The notes beneath the pieces are model-generated. The model had not been told where the DNA came from. It did not search any database and saw nothing but the letters and a program-made list of their open reading frames with translations. Below, piece after piece: positions 26,201-34,590 of a stretch of DNA of 64,000 nucleotides; position 1 is the stretch's first letter; every line of letters starts with the position of its first letter. The DNA comes from Kaustia mangrovi (GTDB lineage: Bacteria > Pseudomonadota > Alphaproteobacteria > Rhizobiales > Im1). The stretch is from contig NZ_CP058214.1 in assembly GCF_015482775.1 (NCBI RefSeq), positions 2,284,501 through 2,348,500 on the forward strand, in the 5' to 3' direction. Made by a program: the position numbers and the translations under genes.

Positions 26201-26302
26201 GCGGCCTATTCGCTGGTGCGCGGGCGGGCGAGACCCGCCGCCGTCGCCCCGGAAGAGGGCGGGACCGCCGGTATCGGCGATACGCGCCAGGCGGCGGAGT
26301 GA
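23210..26302 (+). CDS. RND multidrug efflux pump, inner-membrane subunit (HAE1 type)
   Basis: 1030 residues with the twelve-TM RND layout and two large periplasmic loops. SEICIRRPVFATVLSLVVALVG is the typical first helix. GLVVDDAIVMLENIYR in TM4 has the paired proton-relay aspartates, and LIGLISKHGILIVEFAN in TM10 has the conserved Lys, so the proton pathway looks intact. It pumps hydrophobic compounds, possibly aromatics or acids, with the adaptor encoded just upstream. Downstream of its stop the DUF488 gene points the other way. Confidence 0.95.
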   Translation: MRISEICIRRPVFATVLSLVVALVGLVSYERLSVREYPNIDPPTVNVRTSYPGASAAIIETQVTKVLEESLAGIEGIDYITSISRQESSQITVNFDLNRDPDAAAADVRDRVSRVRGRLPDEIDEPVIQKVEADAQPIMYLAFASTRHTPLEISDYADRYVKDQLQTLPGVAEVRIFGERRYSMRLWLDPMRMAGYGITVQDVETALRQQNVEIPAGRVESTDREFTVLSETDLRTPEQFDDLVIKRADNYLVRLEDIGHAALAPEDERRIARFKGNTAVALGVVKQATANPLDVSTAVRNELPRIEEALPEGMTVNIAYDKSVFIDESIKNVYTTIGEAIVLVVFIIFFFLRSIRATLIPLVTIPVSLIGAFALMFLFGFSINTLTLLALVLAIGLVVDDAIVMLENIYRHVEEGLTPFEAAIKGSREIAFAVVAMTLTLAAVYVPIGFMTGKTGRLFTEFAWALAGAVLISGFVALTLSPMMSSKLLKPHHTSNRLSAAVESFLEGMTGLYRRLLAVALRARVLMLLVGAAVAGIGVYFYSQLNSELAPYEDQGVLIGIMVGPEGATIDYMDGYARDLEEIYKGVPEAERYFVVVGYPTVSRGISFLGFTPWEDRERSAKEIAGALGGPMFSIPGIMAFPVRPAPLGQRGSAKPIEFIIQTSRPYDELQEMVDAVLDKVADYPGLANIETDLKLNKPQITVSIDREKAANLGIEIGTIGRTMETMLGGRQVTRFKRDGEQYDVILQLARADRSTPRDLRNIHVRSEGGDMVPLSNLVAIEETVAPRELNHFDQLRAATITANLGEGYSLGQSLGYLETAARETLPGTARVDYSGQSREFKESGAEIYLTFVLALAFIYLVLSAQFESFIDPFIILLTVPLSIAGGLAALYFSGGTLNIYSQVGLVTLIGLISKHGILIVEFANQMRAHGHTVTEAVIEAATLRLRPILMTTGAMALGAVPLAIAVGAGAESRQDIGWVIVGGILVGTFFTLFVIPAAYSLVRGRARPAAVAPEEGGTAGIGDTRQAAE

Positions 26303-26309
26303 GGCGGGC

Positions 26310-26669
26310 TCACCCGGTCCCCTCAAGGATCTCCTTCAGCGCCTCCGCATTGCAGTAACGCTCCTCGCGCGAGGCGAAGACGAGCGTCACCCGCCCCTGC
26401 GCCGCCCGACGGCGAAGACGGTCGAGAAGCTCCGTCTTGTCCTCGAGCTCGCGGGCATAGCGCGCCTTGAACTCCGGCCAGCGCGCGCGGTCGTGACCGT
26501 ACCATTTGCGCAAGCCCGCCGATGGCGCGATCTCCTTCAGCCATTCGTCGACCCGCGCCGTCTCCTTCTTCAGCCCGCGCGGCCACAGGCGGTCGACGAG
26601 GATGCGCGTGCCGTCGGCCTCGTCCGGGGCCTCGTAGACACGCTTGATGCGGATATCGCGGTGGGGCAT
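26310..26669 (-). CDS. DUF488 family protein
   Basis: 119 residues. The family pattern is evident: IRIKRVYE near the start, TRILVDRLWPRGLKKE, KEIAPSAGLRKWYGHD, and the C-terminal VTLVFASREERYCNAEALKE. The molecular role of DUF488 proteins is not settled. ATG 26669 has GGGAGGG upstream. It is convergent with the RND pump gene, with eight bases between stops. Confidence 0.88.
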   Translation of the reverse strand: MPHRDIRIKRVYEAPDEADGTRILVDRLWPRGLKKETARVDEWLKEIAPSAGLRKWYGHDRARWPEFKARYARELEDKTELLDRLRRRAAQGRVTLVFASREERYCNAEALKEILEGTG

Positions 26670-26770
26670 CGTGTCCCTCCCTTTCGCGCTCAATATCGCC
26701 CATATTGGGCACGCGGCACAGCCCTCGCGGCGTGCCCCCATAGTCCAGGAACCCATCCGTCGGGGCACCC

Positions 26771-27232
26771 ATGGCAGACGACAGCCTGAGAATCCTCCCG
26801 AGCCGGCAGGGGGCCGACCGGCCCCGCGACCACGCCGTCAGCGAGGACATGATCCGGACCCTCGTCCACACCTTCTACGGCCGCGTGCGCGACGACGAGG
26901 CCCTGGGGCCGATCTTCGCCGCCGAGCTCGGCGACGACTGGGGCCCGCATCTCGACAAGATGTGCGACTTCTGGTCCTCCGTCATGCTGACCACCGGGCG
27001 CTACAAGGGCCGCCCGCTGCCGGCGCACATGAAGGTGGAGGCCATCCGGGAGGAGCATTTCGCCCGCTGGCTCGCCCTGTTCTCCGAGACCGCGCGCGAG
27101 GTCTGCCCGCCGCGCGAGGCCGACGCCTTCATCGCACGCGCGAGCCGGATCGCGGAGAGCTTCAAGCTCGCCATGTTCTTCCGGCTTCCCCCGGCGGGCG
27201 CCCCGCCCCGGCCCAGCGATCCGTCCCGCTGA
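26771..27232 (+). CDS. Group III truncated haemoglobin
   Basis: 153 residues. The segment FYGRVRDDEALGPIFAAEL, then PHLDKMCDFWSSVMLTTGRYKG and HFARWLALFSETAREVC, follows the group III (P-type) truncated globin pattern, with the haem-proximal His expected in the EEHFARWLALF helix. Such globins bind O2 or NO in the cytoplasm and may protect against nitrosative stress. It diverges from the DUF488 gene and precedes a small membrane protein by 38 bp. Confidence 0.88.
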   Translation: MADDSLRILPSRQGADRPRDHAVSEDMIRTLVHTFYGRVRDDEALGPIFAAELGDDWGPHLDKMCDFWSSVMLTTGRYKGRPLPAHMKVEAIREEHFARWLALFSETAREVCPPREADAFIARASRIAESFKLAMFFRLPPAGAPPRPSDPSR

Positions 27233-27270
27233 GCGCCGACCGGCCCGTCACCCCCACAGAGGCAATTTCC

Positions 27271-27735
27271 ATGGCACCTGCATCCGCTCCGGGCCCCTGG
27301 CCGCGCCTGACCGTCATCGGCCTTGTCTGCCTGTGGGCCGGGCTCGTCATCGGCGTGTCGTTCCTCGCGACGCCCGTGAAGTTCGGCGCCGAAGGCCTCG
27401 ACCGCCCGGTCGCGCTCGATATCGGCCGCATCACCTTCGCCGCCCTCAATATCGCCGAATGGGGCCTCGCCGCGCTCCTGGCCCTCGTCGTGGTGCTCGG
27501 CGCGCGCACCCAGCCGCGCCTGATCGCGATGCTCGCCATCATCGTGATCCTGCTCCTGCAGACCTCGTGGCTCCTGCCCGCGCTCGACGAGCGCACGGCC
27601 ATGGTCATCGCCGGCAAGCCGCTCGAGCCGTCGATCCATCACATGGCCTATGGCATTCTGGAGATCGCGAAGGTCGTGGCGCTCATCGCCTGGGCGGGCC
27701 TGGAGGCCCGCCTCGTCGCACGCGGGATGCGCTAG
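27271..27735 (+). CDS. Small inner-membrane protein of unknown function
   Basis: 154 residues with four hydrophobic stretches (about 14-34, 50-75, 88-106 and 125-145) and short loops. FLATPVKF after the first helix and SIHHMAYGILEIAK before the last resemble conserved small proteobacterial membrane proteins without assigned function. ATG 27271 has AGAGG upstream. Co-direction with the truncated globin suggests they share a transcript. Confidence 0.7.
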   Translation: MAPASAPGPWPRLTVIGLVCLWAGLVIGVSFLATPVKFGAEGLDRPVALDIGRITFAALNIAEWGLAALLALVVVLGARTQPRLIAMLAIIVILLLQTSWLLPALDERTAMVIAGKPLEPSIHHMAYGILEIAKVVALIAWAGLEARLVARGMR

Positions 27736-27759
27736 GGCGTCTCTTAGCCGGAACCATTT

Positions 27760-27859
27760 GAGCCATACTCCATGGCTCATGGGCTCCCGCCTTCGCGGGA
27801 GCGAGCGGAAAAATCGAACGTCCTTGTCGACAACCGCTCATGCCCGCACAGGCGGGCAT
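27760..27859. terminator. Three consecutive hairpins between convergent genes
   Basis: GAGCCAT/ATGGCTC (27760-27778), GCTCCCGC/GCGGGAGC with a CTTC loop (27783-27802) and ATGCCCGC/GCGGGCAT (27840-27859) follow one another between the membrane protein and ispG, which converge here. They probably terminate transcription from both sides. Such stems are also common short extragenic repeats in alphaproteobacteria. Confidence 0.65.
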
Positions 27860-27900
27860 CCAGCAAGCGGCCCGGCTTGCGGCCTCGCCGGGGCGAATAC

Positions 27901-29160
27901 CTATTCCGCCGCGCTGGCCGTCTCCGGCGACGCGCCGAGCCCGTAGCGGCGGGAGACGTAGTCCTCGACGATCACCTTGAACTGCTCGGCGATATCCTCG
28001 CCCCTGAGCGTCATGGCCTTCTCGCCGTCGATGAAGACCGGGGCGGAGGGCAGTTCGCCGGTGCCCGGCAGGGAGATGCCGATATCGGCGTGCTTGGATT
28101 CGCCCGGGCCGTTCACGATGCAGCCCATCACGGCGAGCTGGAGATCCTCGAAGCCCGCATATTGCTCGCGCCATTCCGGCAGGCGCTCGCGCACATAGGC
28201 CTGGATGTCGCGGGCGAGTTCCTGGAACACGGTGGAGGTCGTGCGCCCGCAGCCGGGGCATGCGGTGACCATCGGCATAAAGGAGCGCAGGCCCATGGAC
28301 TGCAGGATCTCCTGGCCGACGCGCACCTCCTCCGCCCGGTCGCCGCCGGGCTCCGGCGTGAGCGAGATGCGGATCGTGTCGCCGATGCCCTCCTGAAGCA
28401 GGACGGCGAGGCCGGCGGTCGAGGCGACGATGCCCTTCGAGCCCATGCCCGCCTCGGTGAGCCCCAGATGGAGCGCATAGTCGGACCGCTCCGCCAGCAT
28501 GCGGTAGACGCGGATCAGGTCCTGGACCGTGGAGACCTTGCCCGACAGGATGATGCGGTCGCGGCCAAGGCCGATCTCCTCCGCGCGCGCCGCCGACAGG
28601 AGCGCCGACTGCACCATGGCCTCGTGCATCACCGCGCGCGCGTCGAGCGGGGCGTCGCTCTTGGCGTTCTCGTCCATGAGCCGCGTCAGGAGCTCCTGGT
28701 CGAGGCTGCCCCAGTTGACGCCGATGCGCACCGGCTTGCCGTATTCGAGCGCCTTCTCGATCATCATCGAGAACTGCTTGTCGCGCTTGTCCCTGAAGCC
28801 GACATTGCCCGGATTGATGCGGTACTTGTCGAGCGCTTCCGCGCAGGCCGGAAAGTCGCTCAGGAGCTTGTGGCCGATATAGTGGAAGTCGCCGACCAGC
28901 GGCACCTCGACCCCCATGGCGACGAGCCGGTCGCGGATCTCCGGAACGGCGGCGGCCGCATCCGGCCGGTCGACCGTGATGCGCACGAGCTCCGAGCCGG
29001 CCCGCGCGAGGCTCGCGACCTGCTTGGCCGTCGCCTCCGCGTCGGCGGTGTCGGTATTGGTCATGGACTGCACCACGACCGGCGCGTCGCCGCCGACCGT
29101 GACGGAGCCGACCTTCACGCCCACCGAGCGGCGCCGCTTGATCTCCATAAAGCCCGACAT
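27901..29160 (-). CDS. ispG: 4-hydroxy-3-methylbut-2-enyl diphosphate synthase (IspG/GcpE)
   Basis: 419 residues. It converts MEcPP to HMBPP in the non-mevalonate isoprenoid route. The [4Fe-4S] ligands are visible as CPGCGR (about residue 300) and CIVNGPGE (about 345), with the N-terminal TIM barrel starting [11 protein letters not shown]. The length is typical of the alphaproteobacterial form. It is an essential housekeeping gene, with no obvious functional link to the neighbours. Confidence 0.97.
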   Translation of the reverse strand: MSGFMEIKRRRSVGVKVGSVTVGGDAPVVVQSMTNTDTADAEATAKQVASLARAGSELVRITVDRPDAAAAVPEIRDRLVAMGVEVPLVGDFHYIGHKLLSDFPACAEALDKYRINPGNVGFRDKRDKQFSMMIEKALEYGKPVRIGVNWGSLDQELLTRLMDENAKSDAPLDARAVMHEAMVQSALLSAARAEEIGLGRDRIILSGKVSTVQDLIRVYRMLAERSDYALHLGLTEAGMGSKGIVASTAGLAVLLQEGIGDTIRISLTPEPGGDRAEEVRVGQEILQSMGLRSFMPMVTACPGCGRTTSTVFQELARDIQAYVRERLPEWREQYAGFEDLQLAVMGCIVNGPGESKHADIGISLPGTGELPSAPVFIDGEKAMTLRGEDIAEQFKVIVEDYVSRRYGLGASPETASAAE

Positions 29161-29263
29161 GGGATTACCCGTAGAAAGCCTCTATGCTGCCCCAGTGTTT
29201 CGCACGGGCGTGTGACGCTTTCAAGATTACGTTGCGTCATGCGGCAGAAAGTGATGCGCGGCG

Positions 29264-29968
29264 CTACACGCCCAGCCAGCGCGCCTGCAGCTCGCGGTCG
29301 GCCTGGATGCACCCGGGCGTGCCACGCCAGACGCAAGTGCCCCGGCCCATCATGCAGACCTCGTCGGCGAGACTCGTCGCGAAGCCGAAATTCTGCTCCA
29401 CCAGAAGCATGGTGAGCCCATCCGCCTTCAGCTCCATGAGCTTGTCGTGGATCTGGCGCACGATGATCGGGGCGAGCCCCTCCGTCGGTTCGTCTAGGAT
29501 GAGCAGCCGTGGGTTCATCAACAACGCGCGGGCGATGGCGAGCATCTGCTGCTCGCCGCCGGAGAGCTGGTTGCCGCCATTGTCCATGCGCTCGCCAAGC
29601 CGCGGAAAGAGCTCGAGCACCCGCGCCATCGTCCAGCGCGGCGCGTCCCCGACGGGGGCGATCCGTGCGGCCAGCGCGAGGTTCTCGCGAACGGTGAGCG
29701 AGGGGAAGATGTCGCGCGTCTCGGGCACATAGGCGATGCCGCGCCGGGCGATCTCGAACGGCGCGAGCCCGCCGATCCGCTCGCCGGCGAGCGAGATCTC
29801 GCCCTCGAGGACGGGCAGGAGCCCCATCACCGCCTTCAGCGTCGTGGTCTTGCCCGCGCCGTTGCGCCCGAGGATCGCCGTCACGCGGCCCGCGCGCGCC
29901 ACGAGGTCGAGCCCGTGGATGACCCGGGTTTCTCCATAGCCCGTGTGAAGCCCGCCGATCTCAAGCAT
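29264..29968 (-). CDS. Branched-chain-type ABC transporter ATPase, LivF-like
   Basis: 234 residues. The Walker A motif is GRNGAGKTT, the signature motif LSGGEQQMLAIARAL, and Walker B LLILDEPTEG. The LivF hallmark YVPETRDIFPSLTVREN is present. It is the last gene of the leftward livJHMGF-like operon, overlapping livG by eight bases. Position next to the box cluster suggests benzoate or aromatic acid uptake rather than amino acid uptake. ATG 29968 is used, with an upstream in-frame start overlapping livG as the alternative. Confidence 0.9.
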   Translation of the reverse strand: MLEIGGLHTGYGETRVIHGLDLVARAGRVTAILGRNGAGKTTTLKAVMGLLPVLEGEISLAGERIGGLAPFEIARRGIAYVPETRDIFPSLTVRENLALAARIAPVGDAPRWTMARVLELFPRLGERMDNGGNQLSGGEQQMLAIARALLMNPRLLILDEPTEGLAPIIVRQIHDKLMELKADGLTMLLVEQNFGFATSLADEVCMMGRGTCVWRGTPGCIQADRELQARWLGV

Positions 29969-30707
29969 GGGCGCCCCACTCGCCGAGATAGATCTCGTGG
30001 ACAAGCGGGCTTGCGCGCGTCTCCTCCGGCGTGCCCTCGAAGACGACCTTGCCGTAATTGAGGACGGTGATCCGGTCGGCGACGTCGAAGGCGAGGTCCA
30101 TGTCGTGCTCGATGATCAGGATGGTCAGATCGCGCGGCAGGCCGCCGAGGAGCTCGTGGAAGGCATGGATCATGCCGGGCCCGACGCCGGAGGTCGGCTC
30201 GTCCATCAACAGGACCTTCGGCCGGGCGGCAAGCGCGATGCCGACCTCGAGCTGCCGGCGATTGCCGTAGGGCGCGCTGTGCACCGGCAGGTCCAGACGG
30301 TCCGCGAGACCGACCTGGCCGGCGATCTCCGCCACGCGGTCCACCACCGCGGGGTCGCGATGGGTGTCGCGCCGGAACAGGCCAGAGAGCCCGAGGGCGG
30401 CGGCGGCGGCAAGCGCCAGGTTCTCGCGCACGGTCAGCGCGTCGAAGAGATTGTTCTTCTGATAACTCCGCGACAGGCCGAGCCTGGCGCGGCGATCGAC
30501 GCTGAGCCCGGTCACCGGGCGGCCGTCGAGGCGGATCTCGCCGGCCGACGGGGCGAGGTCCCCCGCCAGCAGGTTGAACAGCGTCGTCTTGCCCGCGCCG
30601 TTGGGGCCGAGCACCACGCGCCGCTCGCCCCTGTCCATGCGGAAGGAGACATTGTCGGTCACGGTGAGCGCGCCGAAGGACTTGTGGAGACCGGTCACCT
30701 CAAGCAT
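29961..30707 (-). CDS. Branched-chain-type ABC transporter ATPase, LivG-like
   Basis: 248 residues. Walker A GPNGAGKTT, a LivG-type RSYQKNNLFDALTVREN loop, signature YGNRRQLEVGIALA and Walker B KVLLMDEPTSGV are all present. The signature motif departs slightly from LSGGQ, as is normal in LivG. It overlaps livM by eight bases and livF by eight bases, so the transporter subunits are made in fixed proportion. Confidence 0.9.
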   Translation of the reverse strand: MLEVTGLHKSFGALTVTDNVSFRMDRGERRVVLGPNGAGKTTLFNLLAGDLAPSAGEIRLDGRPVTGLSVDRRARLGLSRSYQKNNLFDALTVRENLALAAAAALGLSGLFRRDTHRDPAVVDRVAEIAGQVGLADRLDLPVHSAPYGNRRQLEVGIALAARPKVLLMDEPTSGVGPGMIHAFHELLGGLPRDLTILIIEHDMDLAFDVADRITVLNYGKVVFEGTPEETRASPLVHEIYLGEWGAHA

Positions 30708-31665
30708 GCGCCTTCGCCCTCTCCCGGCGCGCCTGCACCATGTGCTCGAGCTGGCCGTAGAGGCCGCGCCCGCCGGCGAGCACCGTGACGATGAGCACGA
30801 TGCCGATGACCATGTGCCAGTGATTGGTGAGGCTGGCGATCTCGTGGCGTAGCAGGATCAGGAGCGCCGCCCCGACCGCCGGCCCGACCAGCGTGCCCAT
30901 GCCGCCGAGAATGACGATCACCAGCGCCTCGCCGGAGACCGTCCACACCATCATCTCCGGCGACACGAACATGGTGTGCTGGGCGGCCAGCGCACCGGCG
31001 AACCCGGCCATCGCGCCCGACAGCGCGAAGGCGTTCGCCTTGTACTGCCAGACCGGAACGCCGAGCGCCCGCATGCGCGCCTCGTTGGCATGGATGCCGC
31101 ACAGTGTGCGCCCGAAGCCGGACCGCAGCACGAAGGCGGCCAGCGCATAGACGAGGCCCAGGCAGGCAATGGCGAACAGGGCGAATTGCAGCGAGCTCTG
31201 CAGATCGACGCCGAGCGCGGAGAGATCGAGCCGCGGCACGCCGGGAAGGCCGTCATCGCCGCCGAGCGCGCGCGCATCGAAGATCAGCACATAGACCATC
31301 TGGCCGAAGGCGAGCGTCGCCATGATGAAGAAGATGCCGCGCGCCCTCGACGTCACCGCGCCGACGGCGCCGCCGAACAGCGCGCCGAGCGCGATGCCGG
31401 CGACGAGCGCAAGCCCGGGCGGCAGGCCGAGAAGCGTGGCCGCGACGGCGAAACCGTAGGCGCCGAGCCCGAAGATCGAGCCGTGGCACAGCGAGACCAT
31501 GCCGCCGTAACCTGCGACCATGTCGAGGCTGATGGCCAGGATGGCGAGCGTCGCGATCTCGATCACGAGCTCGCGGGCGAAATAGCCGCCGAGCGCGGCA
31601 TAGGCCGCAAGCCCCGCGAGGAGGGCGAGGATGACGGCCGTCTTGATCCCTGTCTGATGGAACAT
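30700..31665 (-). CDS. Branched-chain-type ABC transporter permease, LivM-like
   Basis: 321 residues with about nine to ten membrane helices. GYGGMVSLCHGSIFGLGAYG near residue 50 and the EAA-like GMGTLVGPAVGAALL near 260 are LivM features. It forms the membrane channel with the LivH-like subunit encoded six bases upstream. It is part of the leftward operon that begins with the binding-protein gene at 33.8 kb. Confidence 0.9.
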   Translation of the reverse strand: MFHQTGIKTAVILALLAGLAAYAALGGYFARELVIEIATLAILAISLDMVAGYGGMVSLCHGSIFGLGAYGFAVAATLLGLPPGLALVAGIALGALFGGAVGAVTSRARGIFFIMATLAFGQMVYVLIFDARALGGDDGLPGVPRLDLSALGVDLQSSLQFALFAIACLGLVYALAAFVLRSGFGRTLCGIHANEARMRALGVPVWQYKANAFALSGAMAGFAGALAAQHTMFVSPEMMVWTVSGEALVIVILGGMGTLVGPAVGAALLILLRHEIASLTNHWHMVIGIVLIVTVLAGGRGLYGQLEHMVQARRERAKAHA

Positions 31666-31671
31666 GGCCGG

Positions 31672-32544
31672 TCAGCCCCGCGCCGGAAACAGGCCCGCGG
31701 GCCGGAAGATCAGGATACCGGCGAGCAGGGCATAGACCGCCACCGCCGCGAGCTGGGGCGCGAGTACCGCGCCGAAGGTCTGCGTGAAGCCCACGATGAG
31801 CGACCCCGCCACCGCGCCCTTCAGGCTGCCGAGCCCGCCGATCACCACCACGATGAGCGTCGGGATCAGGATCTGCGTCCCCATGTCGGGCGTCACGGAG
31901 AAGACGGGCGCGGCCACGACGCCCGCAAGGCCCGCCAGCGCGCAGCCGACGCAGAACACGACGAAGAAGATCCGCTCGACATTCAGCCCGAGGCAGGCCG
32001 CCATCCGGTCGTTGTCGACGCCGGCGCGGATCATCGCCCCGATCTGGGTCCTCGACAGGACGAGGCCGAGCCCCGCCATGACCGCGGCGCCGAGCGCGAT
32101 GATGAACAGCCTGTAGGCCGGATAGGCCACGCCCAGAACCTCCACCGGCCCGGAGAGGAAGGCCGGCGCGTCGATGCCGAGCGCGATGTCGCCCCACACG
32201 ATGCGGAAGATGTCGAGGAAGACGAAGATCAGGCCGAAGGTGACGAGCACCTGATTCATCGGCCCGGACCGGCGCATCCGCCTGATGAGGCCGAGATAGA
32301 GCACGGTGCCGGCCAGCGCCACCGCGGCGGGCGCGAGCACGAAGGCCGCCCAGTAGGAGCCGAGCATCCAGACCGCGCTGACCCCGGCATAGGCCCCGAG
32401 CGCATAGAGCGCCCCATGGGCCAGGTTGACGAAATGCAGGAGCCCGAAAATCACGGTCAGTCCGACCGACAACAGGAAGAGCAGCATGGAGAGCTGGAGC
32501 CCGTTGAGCCCCTGCACGATCCATGTGGACGGATCAGCGAGCAT
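31672..32544 (-). CDS. Branched-chain-type ABC transporter permease, LivH-like
   Basis: 290 residues, about eight membrane helices. GLTVIFGLLHFVNLAHGALYALGAY near the N-terminus and GGLGSLKGAVAGSLIVG near the C-terminus are typical LivH segments. ATG 32544 (MLADPST) is preferred. The frame stays open upstream but lacks hydrophobic character there. It pairs with the LivM-like permease. Confidence 0.9.
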   Translation of the reverse strand: MLADPSTWIVQGLNGLQLSMLLFLLSVGLTVIFGLLHFVNLAHGALYALGAYAGVSAVWMLGSYWAAFVLAPAAVALAGTVLYLGLIRRMRRSGPMNQVLVTFGLIFVFLDIFRIVWGDIALGIDAPAFLSGPVEVLGVAYPAYRLFIIALGAAVMAGLGLVLSRTQIGAMIRAGVDNDRMAACLGLNVERIFFVVFCVGCALAGLAGVVAAPVFSVTPDMGTQILIPTLIVVVIGGLGSLKGAVAGSLIVGFTQTFGAVLAPQLAAVAVYALLAGILIFRPAGLFPARG

Positions 32545-32635
32545 CGTTCGGTTCCGCCTTTGGTGAGCGCCGGGGCGCCGGCCCGGACGAGCGCATGCCC
32601 GCCCCGGCCGGACGCCGAGGAGACGGTTCGCCGTG

Positions 32636-33796
32636 TCAGAGCTTGCAGCCGTTGGGAGCGTCGGCCACGGCCTCAACCGTGCCGACGATCTTCTGGGTCA
32701 GCCCGCCGTCGCCCTTGATCGTCTCGTAGACATAGATGTTCTGGACGATGTTGTTGGTCGCCGGATCGATCTTCACCGGCCCGCGCGGCCCGGTATAGGT
32801 GACCTTCGCCAGAGCGGAGGCCAGCGCCTCGCGGCTGTCCGCGCCCGACTTCACCGCCTCGATGAGCGCGCGTCCCGCATCGTAGCCCTGCACGGCATAT
32901 TCCGACGGGGCGCGGTCGGTCCTGGCCCTGAAGGCCTCGACGAAGGCCCTGTTCTCGGGTGTGTCGATGGTCGGCACATAGTGGAGCGCGGTGACGACGC
33001 CCTCCGCCGCCGGCCCTTCCGCGTTCACATAGAGCGGCGAGGTGAGGAAGCCCGACCCGTAGAGCGGAATGTCCGCCTTGATGCCGAAGGAATCGTACTG
33101 CTTGACGAAGGAGATCGCCTCGCCGCCCGCATAGAAGACGAAGATCGCGTCGGGACCGGCGGCCTTGGCCTTGGTGAGATAGGGACCGAAATCCTGCGTC
33201 TTGCGGAACGGCGTGAAGTCCTCGCCGACGATCTCGCCGCCGGCTTGCCTGAAGGCTTCGGCGAAGGCGCCGACCATCTGGCGGCCCGCGGCATAGTCGG
33301 GGGCGAGCGTGTAGACCTTGCGGATGCCCTGATCGTACATCCACTGGCCCATCGGGCGGTTGACCTGCCCGTTGGAGAAGGACACGCGGGTAATGTACTT
33401 GCTGCAGCGGCTGCCCGTGGCGTCGTCATTGCCGGCATTGGCGACGATCAGCGGAACCTGGGCGCCATCCACGAAATCGCGCACCGCGCCCAGAACGCCC
33501 GACGACACCAGCCCGACGATCACGTCGACCTCGTCTTCCAGGACGAGCTTGCGCGCCTTGGCGAGACCGACCGGCGGCTTGACCTCGGTGTCCTCGCGTA
33601 CGATCGCGAACTCCTCCGTCATGCCGGCTTCCTCCAGCGCGAGCTGGAACCCGGCGTCGATCTCCTCGCCGAGCGCGGCATAGACGCCCGCATAGGGCAG
33701 GAGCAGGCCGACCCTGGTCTCCGCCTCCGCAGCACTTGCCGTCGACAGCGCGGCGAGCGCCAGCGCCCCCGCAGCCAGCCCTTTCAGTTTTGACAT
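32636..33796 (-). CDS. Periplasmic substrate-binding protein of the ABC importer, LivJ-like
   Basis: 386 residues. A signal peptide (MSKLKGLAAGALALAALSTA, cleavage near AEA about residue 24) precedes a type I periplasmic-binding fold starting RVGLLLPYAGVYAALG. Binding proteins of this subgroup near box or hba genes bind aromatic acids, so benzoate is the likely ligand (inference). It is first in the leftward operon, and its promoter faces the DUF4863 gene across two predicted BoxR operators. Confidence 0.9.
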   Translation of the reverse strand: MSKLKGLAAGALALAALSTASAAEAETRVGLLLPYAGVYAALGEEIDAGFQLALEEAGMTEEFAIVREDTEVKPPVGLAKARKLVLEDEVDVIVGLVSSGVLGAVRDFVDGAQVPLIVANAGNDDATGSRCSKYITRVSFSNGQVNRPMGQWMYDQGIRKVYTLAPDYAAGRQMVGAFAEAFRQAGGEIVGEDFTPFRKTQDFGPYLTKAKAAGPDAIFVFYAGGEAISFVKQYDSFGIKADIPLYGSGFLTSPLYVNAEGPAAEGVVTALHYVPTIDTPENRAFVEAFRARTDRAPSEYAVQGYDAGRALIEAVKSGADSREALASALAKVTYTGPRGPVKIDPATNNIVQNIYVYETIKGDGGLTQKIVGTVEAVADAPNGCKL

Positions 33797-33867
33797 CGTA
33801 TCCTCCCTCGGTGCCGTTCGAGATTTCGTATTGGCACGGCCGCGTCCACAATACGGACAGCCGAACA

Positions 33868-33881
33868 GGTTATATAATGCA
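33868..33881. promoter_or_regulatory. Candidate BoxR operator 1 (one half conserved)
   Basis: The minus strand reads TGCATTATATAACC, matching the 14-bp consensus TGCATTATAATGCA at ten positions. It includes a TATAAT core on the plus strand. It lies about 70 bp upstream of the liv binding-protein start. Confidence 0.5.
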
Positions 33882-33997
33882 TGATACCCGACCGGAACGC
33901 CTCTAAAGGAGACAGTTCGGTCATCAATGACAGACACTTAAGAACTATCAATTTTCACGATTCTGTAAAGCACTATCTTGCGTATTATCCGGAATTA

Positions 33998-34011
33998 TGC
34001 ATTATTGAGCA
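33998..34011. promoter_or_regulatory. Candidate BoxR operator 2
   Basis: TGCATTATTGAGCA matches the consensus TGCATTATAATGCA at 11 of 14 positions, 58 bp upstream of the DUF4863 start. With operator 1 it would give a regulator two contacts on the divergent promoter. Confidence 0.55.
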
Positions 34012-34068
34012 TAAATCGACCGTGATCGAAGACCGCCGGACAAGGCGGCCGCCCCCCGAGGAGATGCC

Positions 34069-34536
34069 ATGCCCCAGGACGCGTTTGCGAAGATTGTCGG
34101 CGAGGTGAGCGAGGCGATTGCCGACCGGCCACTCGACGGCGATCTGGAGACCTTCCTCAACAGCCGCTTCCCGGCGCACGGGCCGGCCTTCAAGGCGCTG
34201 GCGAGCCTGTGCGCCGAGGGCGAAAGCGAGGGCTGGCTGATGGCGCGCGAGGCGGGCGGCATAAGGTTCGGCCGCGCGGTGAAGCCCGGCACCGATGCCG
34301 GACGGTTCAGCGTCGATGTCGTGCGCATGAAGAATGTCGCCGGCCCGCACCATGTCCATGTCACGGGCGAGATCGGCGCGATCATGCCCATCGACGGCCC
34401 CGCCACGTTCGATGGCAAGCCGGAAGGCTGGTACGTCTACCCGCCGGGCTCAGACCATCGTCCCACGGTCGCCGGCGGAGAGGCCTATATTCTCTATCTC
34501 CTGCCCGACGGGGCGATCGAATTCACCGGCCGCTGA
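34069..34536 (+). CDS. DUF4863 family protein in the box operon
   Basis: 155 residues, cytoplasmic, with a C-terminal cupin-like half: VAGPHHVHVTGEIGAIMPIDG and GWYVYPPGSDHRPTV carry His residues that could bind a metal. Some members of this family have been described as 4-hydroxylaminobenzoate lyases, but here it opens the benzoyl-CoA operon, so the role may differ. It is followed 54 bp later by the benzoate-CoA ligase. An AGGAGA motif precedes the ATG. Confidence 0.75.
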   Translation: MPQDAFAKIVGEVSEAIADRPLDGDLETFLNSRFPAHGPAFKALASLCAEGESEGWLMAREAGGIRFGRAVKPGTDAGRFSVDVVRMKNVAGPHHVHVTGEIGAIMPIDGPATFDGKPEGWYVYPPGSDHRPTVAGGEAYILYLLPDGAIEFTGR

Positions 34537-34590
34537 AGAGCCGGGCAAGACAACCGGCCCCGCGAGGCCCAACATATCGGGAGGCACGCC

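Larger units (their letters stand above)
33797..34068. promoter_or_regulatory. Divergent promoter region of ABC importer and box operon
   Basis: A markedly AT-rich 272-bp stretch in an otherwise GC-rich window, holding two candidate BoxR sites (33868-33881 and 33998-34011). TATAAT-like hexamers occur inside the first site. It must drive the leftward liv genes and the rightward DUF4863/ligase genes. Confidence 0.7.

Noticed and set aside
23171-26326. Long open frame on the minus strand opposite the RND pump
   Set aside because: Composition is typical of antisense shadow in GC-rich DNA and no ribosome-binding site or motif was seen. The pump frame has intact diagnostic residues.
27760-27859. 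CRISPR-like repeats
   Set aside because: The stems differ in sequence and there are no regularly spaced identical repeats, so they fit hairpin terminators or extragenic palindromes.
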